Below are positions 25,200 through 37,323 of a stretch of DNA of 64,000 nt, piece after piece (position 1 is the first letter of the stretch; every line of letters starts with the position of its first letter). The stretch is from Aralia elata (lineage: Eukaryota; Streptophyta; Magnoliopsida; Apiales; Araliaceae), in the NCBI GenBank assembly GCA_034770075.1, contig CM068379.1, forward strand, positions 26,597,506 to 26,661,505, written 5' to 3'. Below the pieces are notes generated by a model, which had not been told where the DNA came from, searched no databases, and saw nothing but the letters and a program-made list of their open reading frames with translations. The translations under genes and the position numbers were made by a program.

Positions 25200-26440
25200 T
25201 AACACATTGTTTGGCAGGTCAGAATCTTATTTACAGGGCCACAATTTTCTTCAGTCAAATTACATTAAATTCACAGAATTACCATTTCTACCAAACATTT
25301 AAATGGTGACATTTATATTTTCAGATACATTTACTTAATTAGCCCTGCCCAATTTTTGCGGGTAAAGATAATTTGATCTTAAGAAATGACGATTAATTTA
25401 CTCAGTAGATAAGCGATAAGATAAAATAATATTGTATGAGTTTTTTTTTTAGAAATTGATACTTTTGTAAAATTCTCTTCACATAAATAGTAAATTAGGC
25501 CTACATACATGTGAGTAAAGTTATGTGAAATTATTTTTCTCTCGTGAAAATAACAATTCTCTTATTTTTTTAATTTCTTTTTGTCATATGTATCTACTTA
25601 TATCGATATCTATAATCGGTATAAATTTATTATCATATGTAACAAAATTCAAAATTTACTCAAAAATACATGGTACTTTTTTTTTCTCAAATAATACTAT
25701 GGATAAGTTATATATTAGATAATAAATGAATAAATACGCACTCTGAATCTTTTATTTATATAAAGAAAAAAAATGATTAAATCACAAACAAAGGTGTGAG
25801 AATAGTTAAAACTTTTTATTTTCCAAGATCATGTCTAACATGACCTCTTGAAAAATTTAAATCACAAATAAACGCAAAAAAATTGTCCGTGGTGATACTT
25901 TGGTAGTCAATGAAATCTTTTTATGACTTTATGTATTGGTTCTTTTATTGTCAAATATGTGAATAAATATAAAAGGTAACTCTTTTAAACAAATTAAGAA
26001 AATCAAATTAAAAGAGATAGTATAAAATGAGTTCTAACACAAATTAGAGGAGATAGTATAAAATGAGTTTTAACATTCCCTTCGTTTTAAAAAATAAAAT
26101 AAAATGGGTCCCATATGGCATATTTTTTTTCATAAAAAAATTTACTTTTTAATGATAACAGTATAAAATGATACAACATCTTCAATGTTACAATCATATA
26201 TCCTTAATATTCAAAAAATTTATAAATATGACTCTTTTTATTTAATAGAGAAAATAATATCCATAGTGGACCCCATAAGTCTTTTCTTTATTAAAACTAT
26301 TGAAACCTATTCAATTTAAACTTAAATTAGTATTATTATTCTTTTAAAAAAAACATTTATCATTTGAATCCTACACTTGTGTTATCATTTGGAGACCTAT
26401 ATTATATATATTAGAATTATTCTTTGGTCGATGAAGGGAG
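25200..26440. other. Upstream region of ROS1-like gene, no gene seen
   Basis: AT-rich, non-coding sequence. It includes a repeated phrase near 26,005-26,075 (AGAGATAGTATAAAATGAGTTYTAACA occurs twice). No convincing gene on either strand. Confidence 0.5.
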
Positions 26441-26996
26441 TAATATTTTATGAAGTCGATGACATAAATAATAATATCCCTTTCTTAAAAATAAAGGTAC
26501 ATTTGATTTTTATAAAAATAATATTACGACAAAAGTTATATATTGACTTTTGTATTAGGATAACTAAGGGGGTGTTTGATAAAAATTGAATAAATCTGAA
26601 TCTGAATTTGAATTTGAATGACCTGAATCTAAATCTGAATCTGAATGAAAAAAGCTGTTTGATAATTGACATGTCTAAAACATCTGAATGACAGAGTTTT
26701 ATTATTTTACCCCTCTGAAAAAATTTAAAATTGTTGCAAATTTATTTAATATTACTTAATATAATAGTTAATTTTTTTTAATTTTTAAATTTTTAAAAAT
26801 GTTTTTTACTCATTCAGCTGCTCATTCAGCCATTCAGCTAAAAAAATCTGACTTAGCCATTCAGCTCAATCATCTGACCGATTCAGCCATTCAGACCAAA
26901 ACAAACACACTTACCGATTCAACCATTCAGTCATTCAGCTCTAAACAAACACTCCCTAACTAATAAACATAAATTACACCGAACCATTTACTTACT

Positions 26997-27042
<46 letters not shown>

Positions 27043-27495
27043 CACCTGACAATTCTTTTCTTAATGTCCGAACATATGAGTTTTGATTTGCATCAATTAA
27101 TAAAGGTAAAAGTTGTCATTAAATTTCATATTTTTTCTAAACTTTTACATGATCTTTTGGAAACTTAAATCATTGTATAATAATATTTTATGAAGTCGAT
27201 GACATAAATAATAATATCCCTTTCTTAAAAATATAAGGTACATTTGATTTTTATAAAAAATAATATTACAGCAAAAGTTATATATTGACTTTTGTATTAG
27301 GATAATTAACTAATAAACATAAATAACACCGGACCATTTCCTTACTCAAAAAAAATATATAAAAGACACCTGCCAATTCTTTTCTTAAAGTCCGAACATG
27401 TGAGTTTTGATTTGCATCAATTAATAAAAGTAAAAGTTGTCATTAAATTTCATATTTTTGTAAACTTTTACATGATCTTTTGGAAACTTAAATCT
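26441..27495. repeat. Tandem duplication, one copy split by a MITE
   Basis: Copy 1 starts TAATATTTTATGAAGTCGAT at 26,441 and copy 2 starts with the same words at 27,181. Both continue through ACATTTGATTTTTATAAAAA, GTCCGAACAT and CATGATCTTTTGGAAACTTA. Copy 2 is about 0.32 kb. Copy 1 is longer because a MITE (26,568-26,956) and a TA microsatellite (26,999-27,037) lie within it. The copies are highly similar by eye, so the duplication is not old. Confidence 0.85.
26568..26956. mobile_element. Tourist-like (PIF/Harbinger) MITE with empty site nearby
   Basis: A 389-bp element with termini GGGGGTGTTTG and the inverse of GGGAGTGTTTG, flanked by perfect TAA duplications at 26,565-26,567 and 26,957-26,959. 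The neighbouring duplicate carries the uninterrupted GGATAATTAACTAATAAAC site at about 27,300, which confirms both boundaries. It lies about 1.4-1.8 kb upstream of the ROS1-like promoter and belongs to the family of the intronic MITE at 18,591. Confidence 0.92.
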
Positions 27496-27499
27496 TGTA

Positions 27500-27598
27500 A
27501 AATTTGGAATAGTAGTATATTTATTTATATTTTAAACTCATAAATATTGGAAGTAATAGTAAATTTGATGTTGTTTCTTATGGTTATAGTTCTTACAC

Positions 27599-27629
<31 letters not shown>

Positions 27630-30222
27630 CACACATATATATATATATATATATATTGATTACAAAAATAAATAATTTAACGTAAATAGCTTAAATCAGT
27701 TTTCTGAGGAACGGATGGAATAACAACTAACGTGCAAGTACAAATAAATGAGTAAGTACAAATAAATACAAATTATTACGTGGAAGAAATGTAGAAAAAG
27801 AGTTGAAGATTCTGTTCGTAATGTCGAAAAATATTTTTGATTTGTTTAACGAGTAATGCTAGAAACATTAACTATATACAAAAAGTTGTGCACACACAGT
27901 ATTAAAAAGAAAAAGAAAAAAATAGGAAGTATGATTTACAATCGAATGTTTTATACATTTTTATTAGTAAACAATACATGTATCTTACTTTTGGTGCACA
28001 ATTTTTTGTGTACAATTAGCCCACGTAATATTATTTTTGTTTAACAAAGTAGTAAACATAATCATTCAAATTTCTTAATTGGAAAATATGGACCCCTCAA
28101 ATCACTTGTGATGCATAAATATGAATTATAAATGAAATTGTAACCTAACAAGTAACATCTACAGCTAAACTAATTAGAGAGAATCTTACGGGGTAAACGT
28201 GGGTTTAAAACGGTAGGCAAATAACTTGAGAGATTTAAATCATCATTTTAGCTTATTTAGCTACCATAAGGACAGTTTTGTCATTTCATAAGATCATTTG
28301 CCCAAAATAGGGTGCGAGTTTCTAATTGGGGCCCACATAAAACTATGCATAGACCTAAACACGTGACTCATTTTTGGAAAAAATATTAAGAAAGAAAATA
28401 AACACGTGACCCAACGTTGAAAACCAAGCCAAACGGAAAACTCATTTTCTTTTTATATTTGAAATGATGATGTTGAGATGAGAGATACAGTTCTACTGTC
28501 TTGTCAAGAATCATATTCATTCATAGCACTTGTTACTTCATTTTAATACGTGCTAAAAGTATATTTAAATATATTTTTTTTTTTATAAAAATCGTGATTT
28601 CACATTATGTACAATTTTATACACTCATTATTAAAAACTTGCATACTTAAAATTATACTCTTTTTGTTCTAAATTATATTATCATTATTGATTTTAAAAA
28701 ATTAATTTGAAATATTTTTAAACTCAAAATTAAGATGAGTTATTAAAATTTATAAAACAATAGAATTTACAATGCGTAATACTTTTTAGATAGTTTACAA
28801 TATTTATCATTGAACTGATTAAATTAAATGAATTTATGTCAATTTTAAAATTAAAAATATCTGAAGTTAATTTTAATCAAATATATATTAAAAGCACTTT
28901 AATGAACCTGTTAAATTAAGAAATAAATAATTGTTTTTGAATAATTAACTAGTCAAAATAAAAAATTTAAAACTCTACCCATCCCATTTATTGTTGACAT
29001 TTTTTATGAGAAAATTTAGCGACAAATTTTTGTATATATACTTTAATTTAATTGTGTTTCTCAGTGATCAAATTTAGAATATTTTATTTGCTGAAAGGAT
29101 GACTAAAGGTACAATTTTTTTTGTCTATAAAAAGATGAGCTAAGTTATATAAAGTGAAGGGTAAAAATGTTATTTAGTGAGCTCCACTAATATAAGAAAA
29201 TAAAAATACTCATTATTTTTTATAATTTTGTGGATCTCTAAGGATAAATTTAAATTTTTTTTACTCTCTTTTTTATATTCTATTATTTTTTAATATGTAT
29301 AAAAAAATATACTTTGTTTATCTTTTTAAATCCGAACAGAGTAATTAGTTAAATAAAACTATGCTAAACACAGTCAACAAATTTTCGAACCTCGAAAAGG
29401 AACATGAATATTAACAAATGGGACAAAGAGAATATTACTATAAAAATTTATGGCATTCCATTTGAAATGACAGAACCTCGTAAACTATATTTAGATTGTC
29501 AATAGGGCCCATTTTTTATTTTTTAATGTATTTTTTTGGAATAATTTTATATGTATAAATTAAACATAAAAAGTTTTTCATTAATAGTAGGACCAATATA
29601 TTGTATACCGATAATAATGTGTAAAAATATTAATGATAAATTCTCCCTTTAATTTTCTCTTTTTATAGTGTTTGTGTACACTTTTTTATGTATAATTGTG
29701 CGCATAATATTATTTTTTTTCTTTTTATTCTTACAGTAAAGTAATCCTATATCCCACAAAGGATGTTTTTAAGTATTTTATTTTATTTTTTACAAAAATA
29801 AAAAAATTAAAGTAGAGTAAAAAGTATATTATTCTATCGATATCATAAAAAAAGTTTTAAGTACACTTTCACATAAGTTAAAAATCAAAAGTAGATGGAC
29901 CCATATAAATACATAAAATATTCTTCTTCTTTTTAAATAGTAGTAGACCCCACTAAATAGTTTTGAGGGTAAAATAGATATATATGACATTTTAGATTTG
30001 ACTTGTGTACTTGGCATATCTGTTAAGACAAATGTATATTCGATTTAATGATGAGATAATGTATATTTGTAACCAATAACTTTTATGAAGTTCTTATAAT
30101 AAAATTAATATAAAAGGACTTAGAATAGGGATCACTCAACGTTTGTAGAGCGAATACTTAGTATAGAACTAAGTCAGGAAACGATTGTGAGCAAGACAGT
30201 GAAGCAGTCTAAGATCATAGAG
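27500..30222. other. Intergenic, AT-rich, no gene seen
   Basis: It contains an AC/TA microsatellite (27,596-27,655) and two ACACGTGAC motifs (about 28,360 and 28,403) that match the G-box/ABRE core. Several stretches resemble eroded MITEs (for example CTATAAAAAGATGAGC near 29,130), but I could not pair their ends. No gene is supported. Confidence 0.5.
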
Positions 30223-32389
30223 TGTTGTTTCCAAGAGGCACTTAGAGATCTAGAAAGGGGGGTTGAATAGATCCTTATAAAACTTGATTAATTTAGGATA
30301 TTACCAAATAATTAGTTAATCAGTATTAATTATGCACAACGAAATATACTTTTGAAAACCCCCTTGAAGATTAAAGAAAAATCTCAGTTCTAAATTTAGT
30401 TATGGTTTTAAGTCACACAAACAATATAAATAATATGATGGCAGGTAAGAACAGTAAAGTTAATGACATAGGCGAGATTTTAAGTGGTTCGGAAACTGAA
30501 TAACTCATAGTCCACTCTTCTACTTCACAGAGTAGACAATTCACTAAGAATATAGATCACTCAGATCTTTACAACTGAACCATTAAGGTTCCTTCGAGTC
30601 ACTCAGTCTTGAAATTTGGTCACTCAGACTAGGACACTTAGTTCTTTGAATCACTTAGATTCCTTCGAGTCACTTAGTTTAGGAATTCAGGTCACTAAGA
30701 CCAGGACACTTAATGTTTTGAATCATGTTTGAAATGATTATTAAGGTGCTGCTAAGCTTTGTAATGAGGCTCAACTTCTTTTAGGTGCTTAGCAGCTTTT
30801 TAACACATCTTGAGTCGTAGATTGAATTTAGCTCTACTTTGGGAGAATTTCAGTTTTGTGTTCTTCGTTTTTTGTACTTGAATTTGAATTTTAGTACACT
30901 TTTATAGATCTTCTGAAATTATCGCATTGGAGAGTTCCCATTGGTGCATTTAATGCTCAGATATTCTAGAATCCTTAATGTTGACGTTTAAGTTGATGTG
31001 TCAGTTATTTTTTGACTTTAGCCTGTCATATCAGCCTGCAACTTCACTTGCCACTTGTGAGTTGTCGCTTTCAGCAAACTAGCTGGTAGACACATATTCT
31101 GATCTTTGATTTCAATCCAGGATATTTGGTGAATGCATCGGGACCTTTAATCAGCAATGCTCTTATGTCAGTCATGTTGTCAGACTTGACTTACTCTATG
31201 AAGATGGTGGAACGTAAAGTTTGCTCTACGTCTTGCTCTTCTACGGGGATTGCTTTACGATGGGAATAACACTCTACGAGTGAACTTCACGATCAGCTCT
31301 ACAAAGATTCATTTTACAGTTCATGAGTTGTCTTTACGATCTTGTCTTCTTGAACGATCCTTGATATACTTTATGATTTGACTATAACTCAGCTATTGCC
31401 TGGAGTACTCTATGTTCAGTCTTTACTCATCGAGCTTTGCTTGACTTTGATATTTTTTGTTCACTTTATAAACTGATCTTTATTTTGTAAGTTGAGATTA
31501 ACTTTACGACTGGTGCAGAGACTCTGCGATCTTTCTATGATGCTGAAGCATACTTTGCAAACTCCTTTGTACCTTGGTATCTCAGTTTTCACTTTACGAT
31601 TCAGAAAGCAGATCTATGACCTTTATTGTAAACTCTGCGATTCCTTCTTTAGTTCTGAGATGTCCTTGCAGCTTTGTTCTCTTTTCAATTTGAACTACAC
31701 CTTACGAATTTGAAGTAAACTCTTTGACACATGCAAGAGCTTTGCGATTGATCATCTGATGCACTATGAACATAATTTGACTTTGCGATCTAGCAGAGTA
31801 ACGTAATTTGAACCTATTGACTATACATCAGATCAACTTAATAAGATCAACCTGACATATTTGATATTTCTATTCTAAGTCTTTGTACATCATTTTATCA
31901 TTAAGGACTTTACAAAACTTACTTGTACAAATATACATTAATCATATTATTTTACGAATACCTAGAATTTTCAGCTAACAACATTTATACTATGATCATG
32001 CATAGTAGTTCTATGATCTACTTGATCCTATCAATTACATATAATATCAACTCAAGGATCAACCTAACAAGTTTGATCACACAATTCTAAGTCCTTGTAC
32101 AACAAATCATCATTAAGGACTTTACAAAACTTACTGATGATAAATATACTTTAAACATATTTATCTTTACAACAAGTATACATATTTTAATAAATCACAT
32201 TCATTATCTAGTTAAACAAGTGAATCACATTCATCAAATAAATTTCATTCAGATCACATTCATTTTCCAATTAAGCAAACTGATCAAATCACATTCATCA
32301 TCACATAATCACATACATCATCACATAATCACATAATCACATTATCACATTATCACATTCATAATCAAATTAAAAAACAGACTCTAATA
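30223..32389 (-). repeat. 3' LTR of copia A (Sirevirus-like, minus strand)
   Basis: On the plus strand it starts TGTTGTTTCCAAGAGGCAC. The first 310 bp or so match 57,133-57,442, where the same sequence is followed by a PBS; this proves the LTR end. The inner boundary is set by a polypurine tract at 32,391-32,402. Internally there is a two-unit 70-bp tandem repeat (30,590-30,727) and a CACATAATC-type simple repeat (about 32,280-32,372). The expected TG start on the minus strand reads TA, probably a mutation. Length about 2.17 kb. Confidence 0.75.
30590..30727. repeat. 70-bp tandem repeat, two units, inside copia A LTR
   Basis: Both units start TTCCTTCGAGTCACT and contain GGTCACT and AGGACACTTA at the same offsets. 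The second starts near 30,660. Sub-repeats of GTCACT(C/T)AG suggest expansion from a shorter motif. Confidence 0.65.
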
Positions 32390-32390
32390 A

Positions 32391-32402
32391 TCTCCCCCTA
32401 TT
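32391..32402 (-). other. Polypurine tract of copia A
   Basis: On the minus strand ATAGGGGGAGAT sits directly before the LTR, the site where second-strand DNA priming would occur. The preceding TCATCATCAAA words are typical of this copia lineage. Confidence 0.65.
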
Positions 32403-33343
32403 TGATGATGATAAAACCAATAGATTCATAAACATTTAAAAAAAATGCATTTGCTTGAATTTTAAATATGACTTAAAATACAGTAAGCCATTGTATTACT
32501 AATGCTGAATGATGAATTTATTGATGAATACGAGAAATTCTTATATAGAGCAAAAGAAATATAATAATACATATAAAACTTACCCTACTACCTCATGTTG
32601 ACTCTTGCCTGCCATTTCTTCTGCCTACCTTATGTTGACTTCTGCCTGACGGAACTTCTTGAGAGGGCAATCTGGATAACTACTTCTTCTTCCTCTTGCT
32701 CTGCTTTTCTTATCACTGATACTCGTTCCTTTTCCCCCTAAGTCTTTGACTTTGACTTCTCTTTTAATCTATTTCTTATTATCCCCCTGATTCTTCTGAT
32801 GCGTTTCTCCTTTCTGTTACCACTTATTGTTCTCTCTCCCCCTTATTTCCTTATTTCTCTTCCTGTTTCTTCTCACCTTTACTTTCTTTATCTTTCCCCC
32901 TTACTACATGATTTCTTCCTTCGATATTCACCAGCTGCCTCTTTTTCTTCCTACCTTTACTCTACCTTCACTTTCTTTACTCATCCAACTTCCTTTTCTC
33001 ACTTACCTACTCATCTTCTTATCTTCTTATCTCTCCCCCTTTTGTCATCATTACTTTCAGACAGATGCTTGAATCTTGTAGCAAGCTCTTCAATTTGGGA
33101 GGATATCATGGCAATTTCATCTTAAATGACTTACTGACGAGCAGCTGCTTGATCAGTGACTTGACACGAGGAGGGGATATCTATAGGATCAGGTGGATTG
33201 GTTTCTTATTTTGGTATTGGTATAGGAAAAGAGGAGTGGCTCTGTATAAAAGTGTTATGATCATTAATCGTAGTGTTTTGAGACTCTACGATAGGGGAAT
33301 CAATTTTGATTGAGACATACGTAGAGTGGGGAGACTCTATGAA

Positions 33344-33807
33344 CTAAAGGTTGGATGAAATTACACGGTCAGTAGAGTATTGGGACTCTACGACTGGAAT
33401 AATAATAGTTTGATCATCACTCGCAGAATGTTGGGACTCTATGACTTCTTCATTGTAGTTAACGAGTGAAGGAACAATTGAACGAAACACTGGTAGATTT
33501 GAGATAGATTTTGCCTGAAAGTTACGGTACATAGGATAAAATGGCTCATTATAGATTAGCAATATTGCATACGATAAAACCCTTGGAAAATTCTGAGATA
33601 ACAGATTAAGATTCGGATATTTTGAATAGCACCAACTGATGAAACTTAGGTCTTGTAAAGATATGGCCTTGAACAGTGGTAGCATGGACATGAAGTATAG
33701 CATTTGATTACTCTCAGGATTTTAGAGAGTGGTATTCCTGTCCATCTCCAGATTCTCAAGGATCGCTGTTGATGTCCATTGAGAGATGACTTTCCTCTTG
33801 TTGATTC
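33344..33807 (-). pseudogene. Downstream tail of the copia A extra ORF region
   Basis: Follows the main extra ORF. An open frame, 33,703-33,344, encodes repeated VESQ-S words that come from the recurrent GTAGAGTC motif. It may be an out-of-frame continuation of the extra ORF or simply untranslated sequence. No recognised domain. Confidence 0.35.
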
Positions 33808-34968
33808 TCATCTTTCTTCTTTTAAACTTTTCTCTGCCGTCTTTCCTCTTTCTTTCTTTTTCTTCTCTGCCTTCTTTCTTTTCTTCTTCTCCTTTTCTGT
33901 AACTTCACTTGACCTCTTCCTTTTCTTCCTCTTCTTTAACTTGGAACTCGAAGCTTTCACAATCTGATCTTCTTCATTTACTTGAGGCTCTGGCTCATCA
34001 ACCATCTTAGCCTGATTATCATCAATTTTTTGAGGCGCATATATAGAAACCTTCACAGCCATTTCTTTCTCATCATCTTCTTCTAGTTCTGATTCTGGTT
34101 TTTCAGCCTTGACAACTCTTTCATCTTCGAATTCTTGTGGCTCGGGCATACAAGCCTTCTCAACCGAATCACTATCATCCTTTATAGCCTCTTCATTTTC
34201 TTTACTAGGCTCACTGCCACCTACTGATTTCCTTAATTTCTTAGTCTTTCCTGGATTTTTCTTCCAGGTTTCAAACAACCTAAGGGTGATTCTCTTGTTG
34301 GCGTTCAAGACTTGTCCCTCTTCATCTCCGATTCTGCTTTTAAGCCTTTTCTTCAGAATGATGCTCAGAAATCTTCCATAGAACATCGTAAAAGATTGAT
34401 TGCCTGTAGCTTTCTTTATTTCAGCATCTTCAATCCATTTTACCAGCCAATCAATGAAAATTGCTCCAAAATTGATTTTCTTCTTTAATACAATAGTAAT
34501 CATGAATTTTAGTTGTAGTTCACTGACAGTATCGTATGCAGTGTCTTTGCAAAGAATACACTTGCTAACAATATTAGCAATGAATTCATACTCCTGAGGA
34601 AAATCCTTCTTTTTGATCCCTTTGAGCAGGGACTTCTTCTGATAGCCCATCAACTGCATTCCTTCTTTTGCATTAATCTCATTGAAAGAAGTAATTCCTT
34701 GACTGAGAAATCCCAAGCCATGGTTGATTTCAGAGGCACCCACTTACAGAGTGATGCCTTTGATTTTGGTGACCAGAACACCACCACGATAAACAATATT
34801 TAAATAGAATTCCTTCACCAAATCAGAATAGATTCTGGTGTTGGTCTCTAGACTTTCAGTAAATCCTGCATTTTGAACTAGCTTTAGAATATCTCTGAAC
34901 TTCTTTTCAGCAGCATCAAACTTGTCGAAGCAGACTTGGTTTTCGGGAATAACTTGATAGCTTGCCAT
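33808..34968 (-). pseudogene. Post-pol extra ORF of copia A, one in-frame stop
   Basis: Starts MASYQVIPENQVCFDKFDAA at 34,968 and runs in one frame to a stop at 33,808, broken only by TAA at 34,746-34,744, giving roughly 386 codons. The middle (about residues 75-190) resembles the extra ORF found in the plus-strand copy near 59,600-61,373 (shared patterns such as GYxKK--LKGxKKKxFPQ). The end is very basic (repeated KKRKK, KKKERGK), which may be a nuclear-localisation signal. Some Sireviruses carry an extra ORF between pol and the 3' LTR; its function is unknown. No catalytic motif is seen. Confidence 0.7.
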
Positions 34969-34995
34969 TAGATTTGATTTGCACTGAAAGATCAC

Positions 34996-35512
34996 AAGGA
35001 TATTTAAGTCTTCTGGTAATTTGACGAACTAGGGTTTTAAAAGCTCTTGAAAGTTTGAAAGCTCTCTACTCAGATTGTAATATGAAAGCACAAAGGTCAG
35101 AAAATAAATTTGAAATAATTATATATCACTTTCCTCTAATTTTGCTGAGAGGGGCATGTGGCAAGATGAAATTGGTTGCATGTCATTTCAGTTTTACGTT
35201 TTTACAGCTGTAATTTAGTAACTTTAACATTTCACTCGTTTTTCCTGAGCGTGAGTTGTACGCGTCTTCGAACTAACCGCCTTAAGTTCATCTTTCGTAA
35301 AGTAACTTTTGAAGAGACTTTTAACTCTACGAAGATCTTTTAGCTCGACAATCTTCTCTAAACAACTTTCAGTCTACGAACATTCTTTAATTCTACGATC
35401 ATTGAATTGTATATGAATGTGTCCATTTTTAGACAGTTCTACGATTTTTTCCTGCATTTGTTAGAGACTTCCAAAAACATAGTACTAAGGATGTAAATTA
35501 AGCATACCTAAC
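34996..35512 (-). pseudogene. Remnant of copia A RNase H end and spacer
   Basis: Just inside 35,512 the minus strand reads the LGMLNLHP-type ending that closes copia RNase H; the same block ends RNase H in the plus-strand copy near 59,070. The spacer to the extra ORF holds recurrent TCTACGA words (35,330-35,450). Everything upstream in the element (RT, most of RNase H) is missing here because copia B is inserted. Confidence 0.6.
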
Positions 35513-37309
35513 TGAAAGTAGTATGCACACAAGCCAATTATATTTGATATGATGTAGCATATACTTTGTAATCTTATTCAGTTATAAAAGGCATTTTACA
35601 TTATCTACATGGTGCTGTTATATTAAATGTGATAAACCCATAGTTTTGAGCAATGCTTTTAGAATCATGATGGTGATCATGCTAATGAGATCTAAATTCG
35701 AGATAGCTCACAAACTAAAATCGTTCCTAATCGTTGGATTACTAAAAAGGGGATTAGTGAATCCGGATAGATTAGTACATACGTTGCTTACTCTTAGGAA
35801 GAGGATGATTGATCTCATAATCATTTGTGTGGAGACACTAATGCAAGTATGTAGGTGCTTATTGTAGAATAAGTTCACTGAACGTGGCTCGCTAAGGAAT
35901 ACCTAATGGAGTTTTACTCACCTGTCAATAGGAATTCCTCTAGTGATAGTAGTATAAGTGATCCTTGGACTTGAGATCATCATAGTATCTTGTGTATGAT
36001 GAGTTATACTTTGACATGTCCCTTAAGACCTTTAGGGTATATCAAAGGGTATGATTGGGTATAATGAGTTGTACATGAAGATAGGTGAATGATCAACAAA
36101 GAATCTACCACGTCTAGTAAAAGATGTGAATGCCCTATATGATTCGATAAATGACAACTCAGTAGTCCTTGGCCAAGGCAGAATGAATTTAGAAAGGAGT
36201 TTCTAATTTGCATTAATTAGAGTTGTGCATTTGAGAATCGAAATACATATAATTAAATAAAATAAGACTTGACAGTAATTCCATGTCTTATATTTAATTG
36301 GGACATTGTATGGTAGAAGGATTGAATTGTACGGTAACTATTCACTGAAAGGTTATTTTATGATTAATGTTGAAATCTATATTATCTGGAAAGTTGTTGA
36401 TCGCTAAGGGGGCTTACCCTTATTGTAGAATAAATGTTATTTATTTAAATAAATTAAATAGTTTAATTTATTTATTTAAATAAGATTAGAATTGTTCTAA
36501 CTGATTTATTCGCAACCGGTTTAATATGGAGAACCTAAAGGGTCACACCGCAAAAGGAAAATATTTATTTAAGAAGTAAATGGCATAATTGTAATAATAA
36601 GTTATGTGTATTTAATTTAGTCTATGGAGATAGAATAAATTAAATAGCTTAATATTTATTATTTAATATTTTGAAAATATTAAATATAAATTAATAAGAT
36701 GAGTTTTATTATTATTATTACTATTACTATTATTTAATTTCTAATGAGGATTGAGAATTAATTAATAGAAGTACTCTCTCATGAATTCCTAATTGAATTA
36801 GGAGCAGAATTAATTAAAGGAGTTTAATTAGAATAGAAACCCTAATCCTAAATAGTTTAGGGAAGGGTTTTCCTACATCTATAAATAAGAGAAGTCTTAT
36901 CATAGATTAGGGTTACACACTCTTGCATAAGAATTGTGGAGAGTACTTACAATTTCTATAGAGATAGAAACTAGGGTTTTGCCAACACTCATCTTCTTGA
37001 ATAGATATTATTCCTTGGTGGATCACCTCTAGAGGCCAAACACTTGGGTGGCTAACGTTGATCAAAGGAAGGAATTTAATCGGTGGAATTCAAGGAGAAC
37101 ACGAAGGAATTGGAGTTGAACTTGTACCCGAGGAAACACGGTTCTACGAGGGTATAATTTCTTAATCTCTATCTATTTCGTTTAATTAATAATTGTGCAT
37201 AAAGAAAAATCATGGTGATGGTTTGTATAAAATTTTAAAATCTGATTTTATCGCGCTTCCACTATATTTATGTAATTTGATTGCATGTTCGCGTTATACA
37301 AACCTAACA
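35513..37309 (+). repeat. First LTR of copia B
   Basis: Starts TGAAAGTAGTATGCACACAA and ends ACCTAACA, followed after one base by a PBS. It matches 42,401-44,215 throughout with scattered substitutions and an ATT/ACT microsatellite difference. A plausible promoter and leader region lies near 36,880-36,990 (CTATAAATAAGAG). Length 1,797 bp. Confidence 0.93.
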
Positions 37310-37310
37310 G

Positions 37311-37323
37311 TGGTATCAGAGCC
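37311..37323 (+). other. Primer binding site of copia B
   Basis: TGGTATCAGAGCC matches the 3' end complement of initiator methionine tRNA, the usual primer for plant Ty1/copia. It starts one base after the LTR. Confidence 0.92.

Noticed and set aside
30216..30222. Target duplication beside the copia A LTR
   Set aside because: The opposite end of the element is truncated at 57,442, so no partner sequence exists to confirm it.
32799..33125. Pyrimidine-rich 108-codon frame
   Set aside because: A CT-rich tract opposite the basic tail region of a retrotransposon; Leu/Ser/Phe-only translation is composition-driven.
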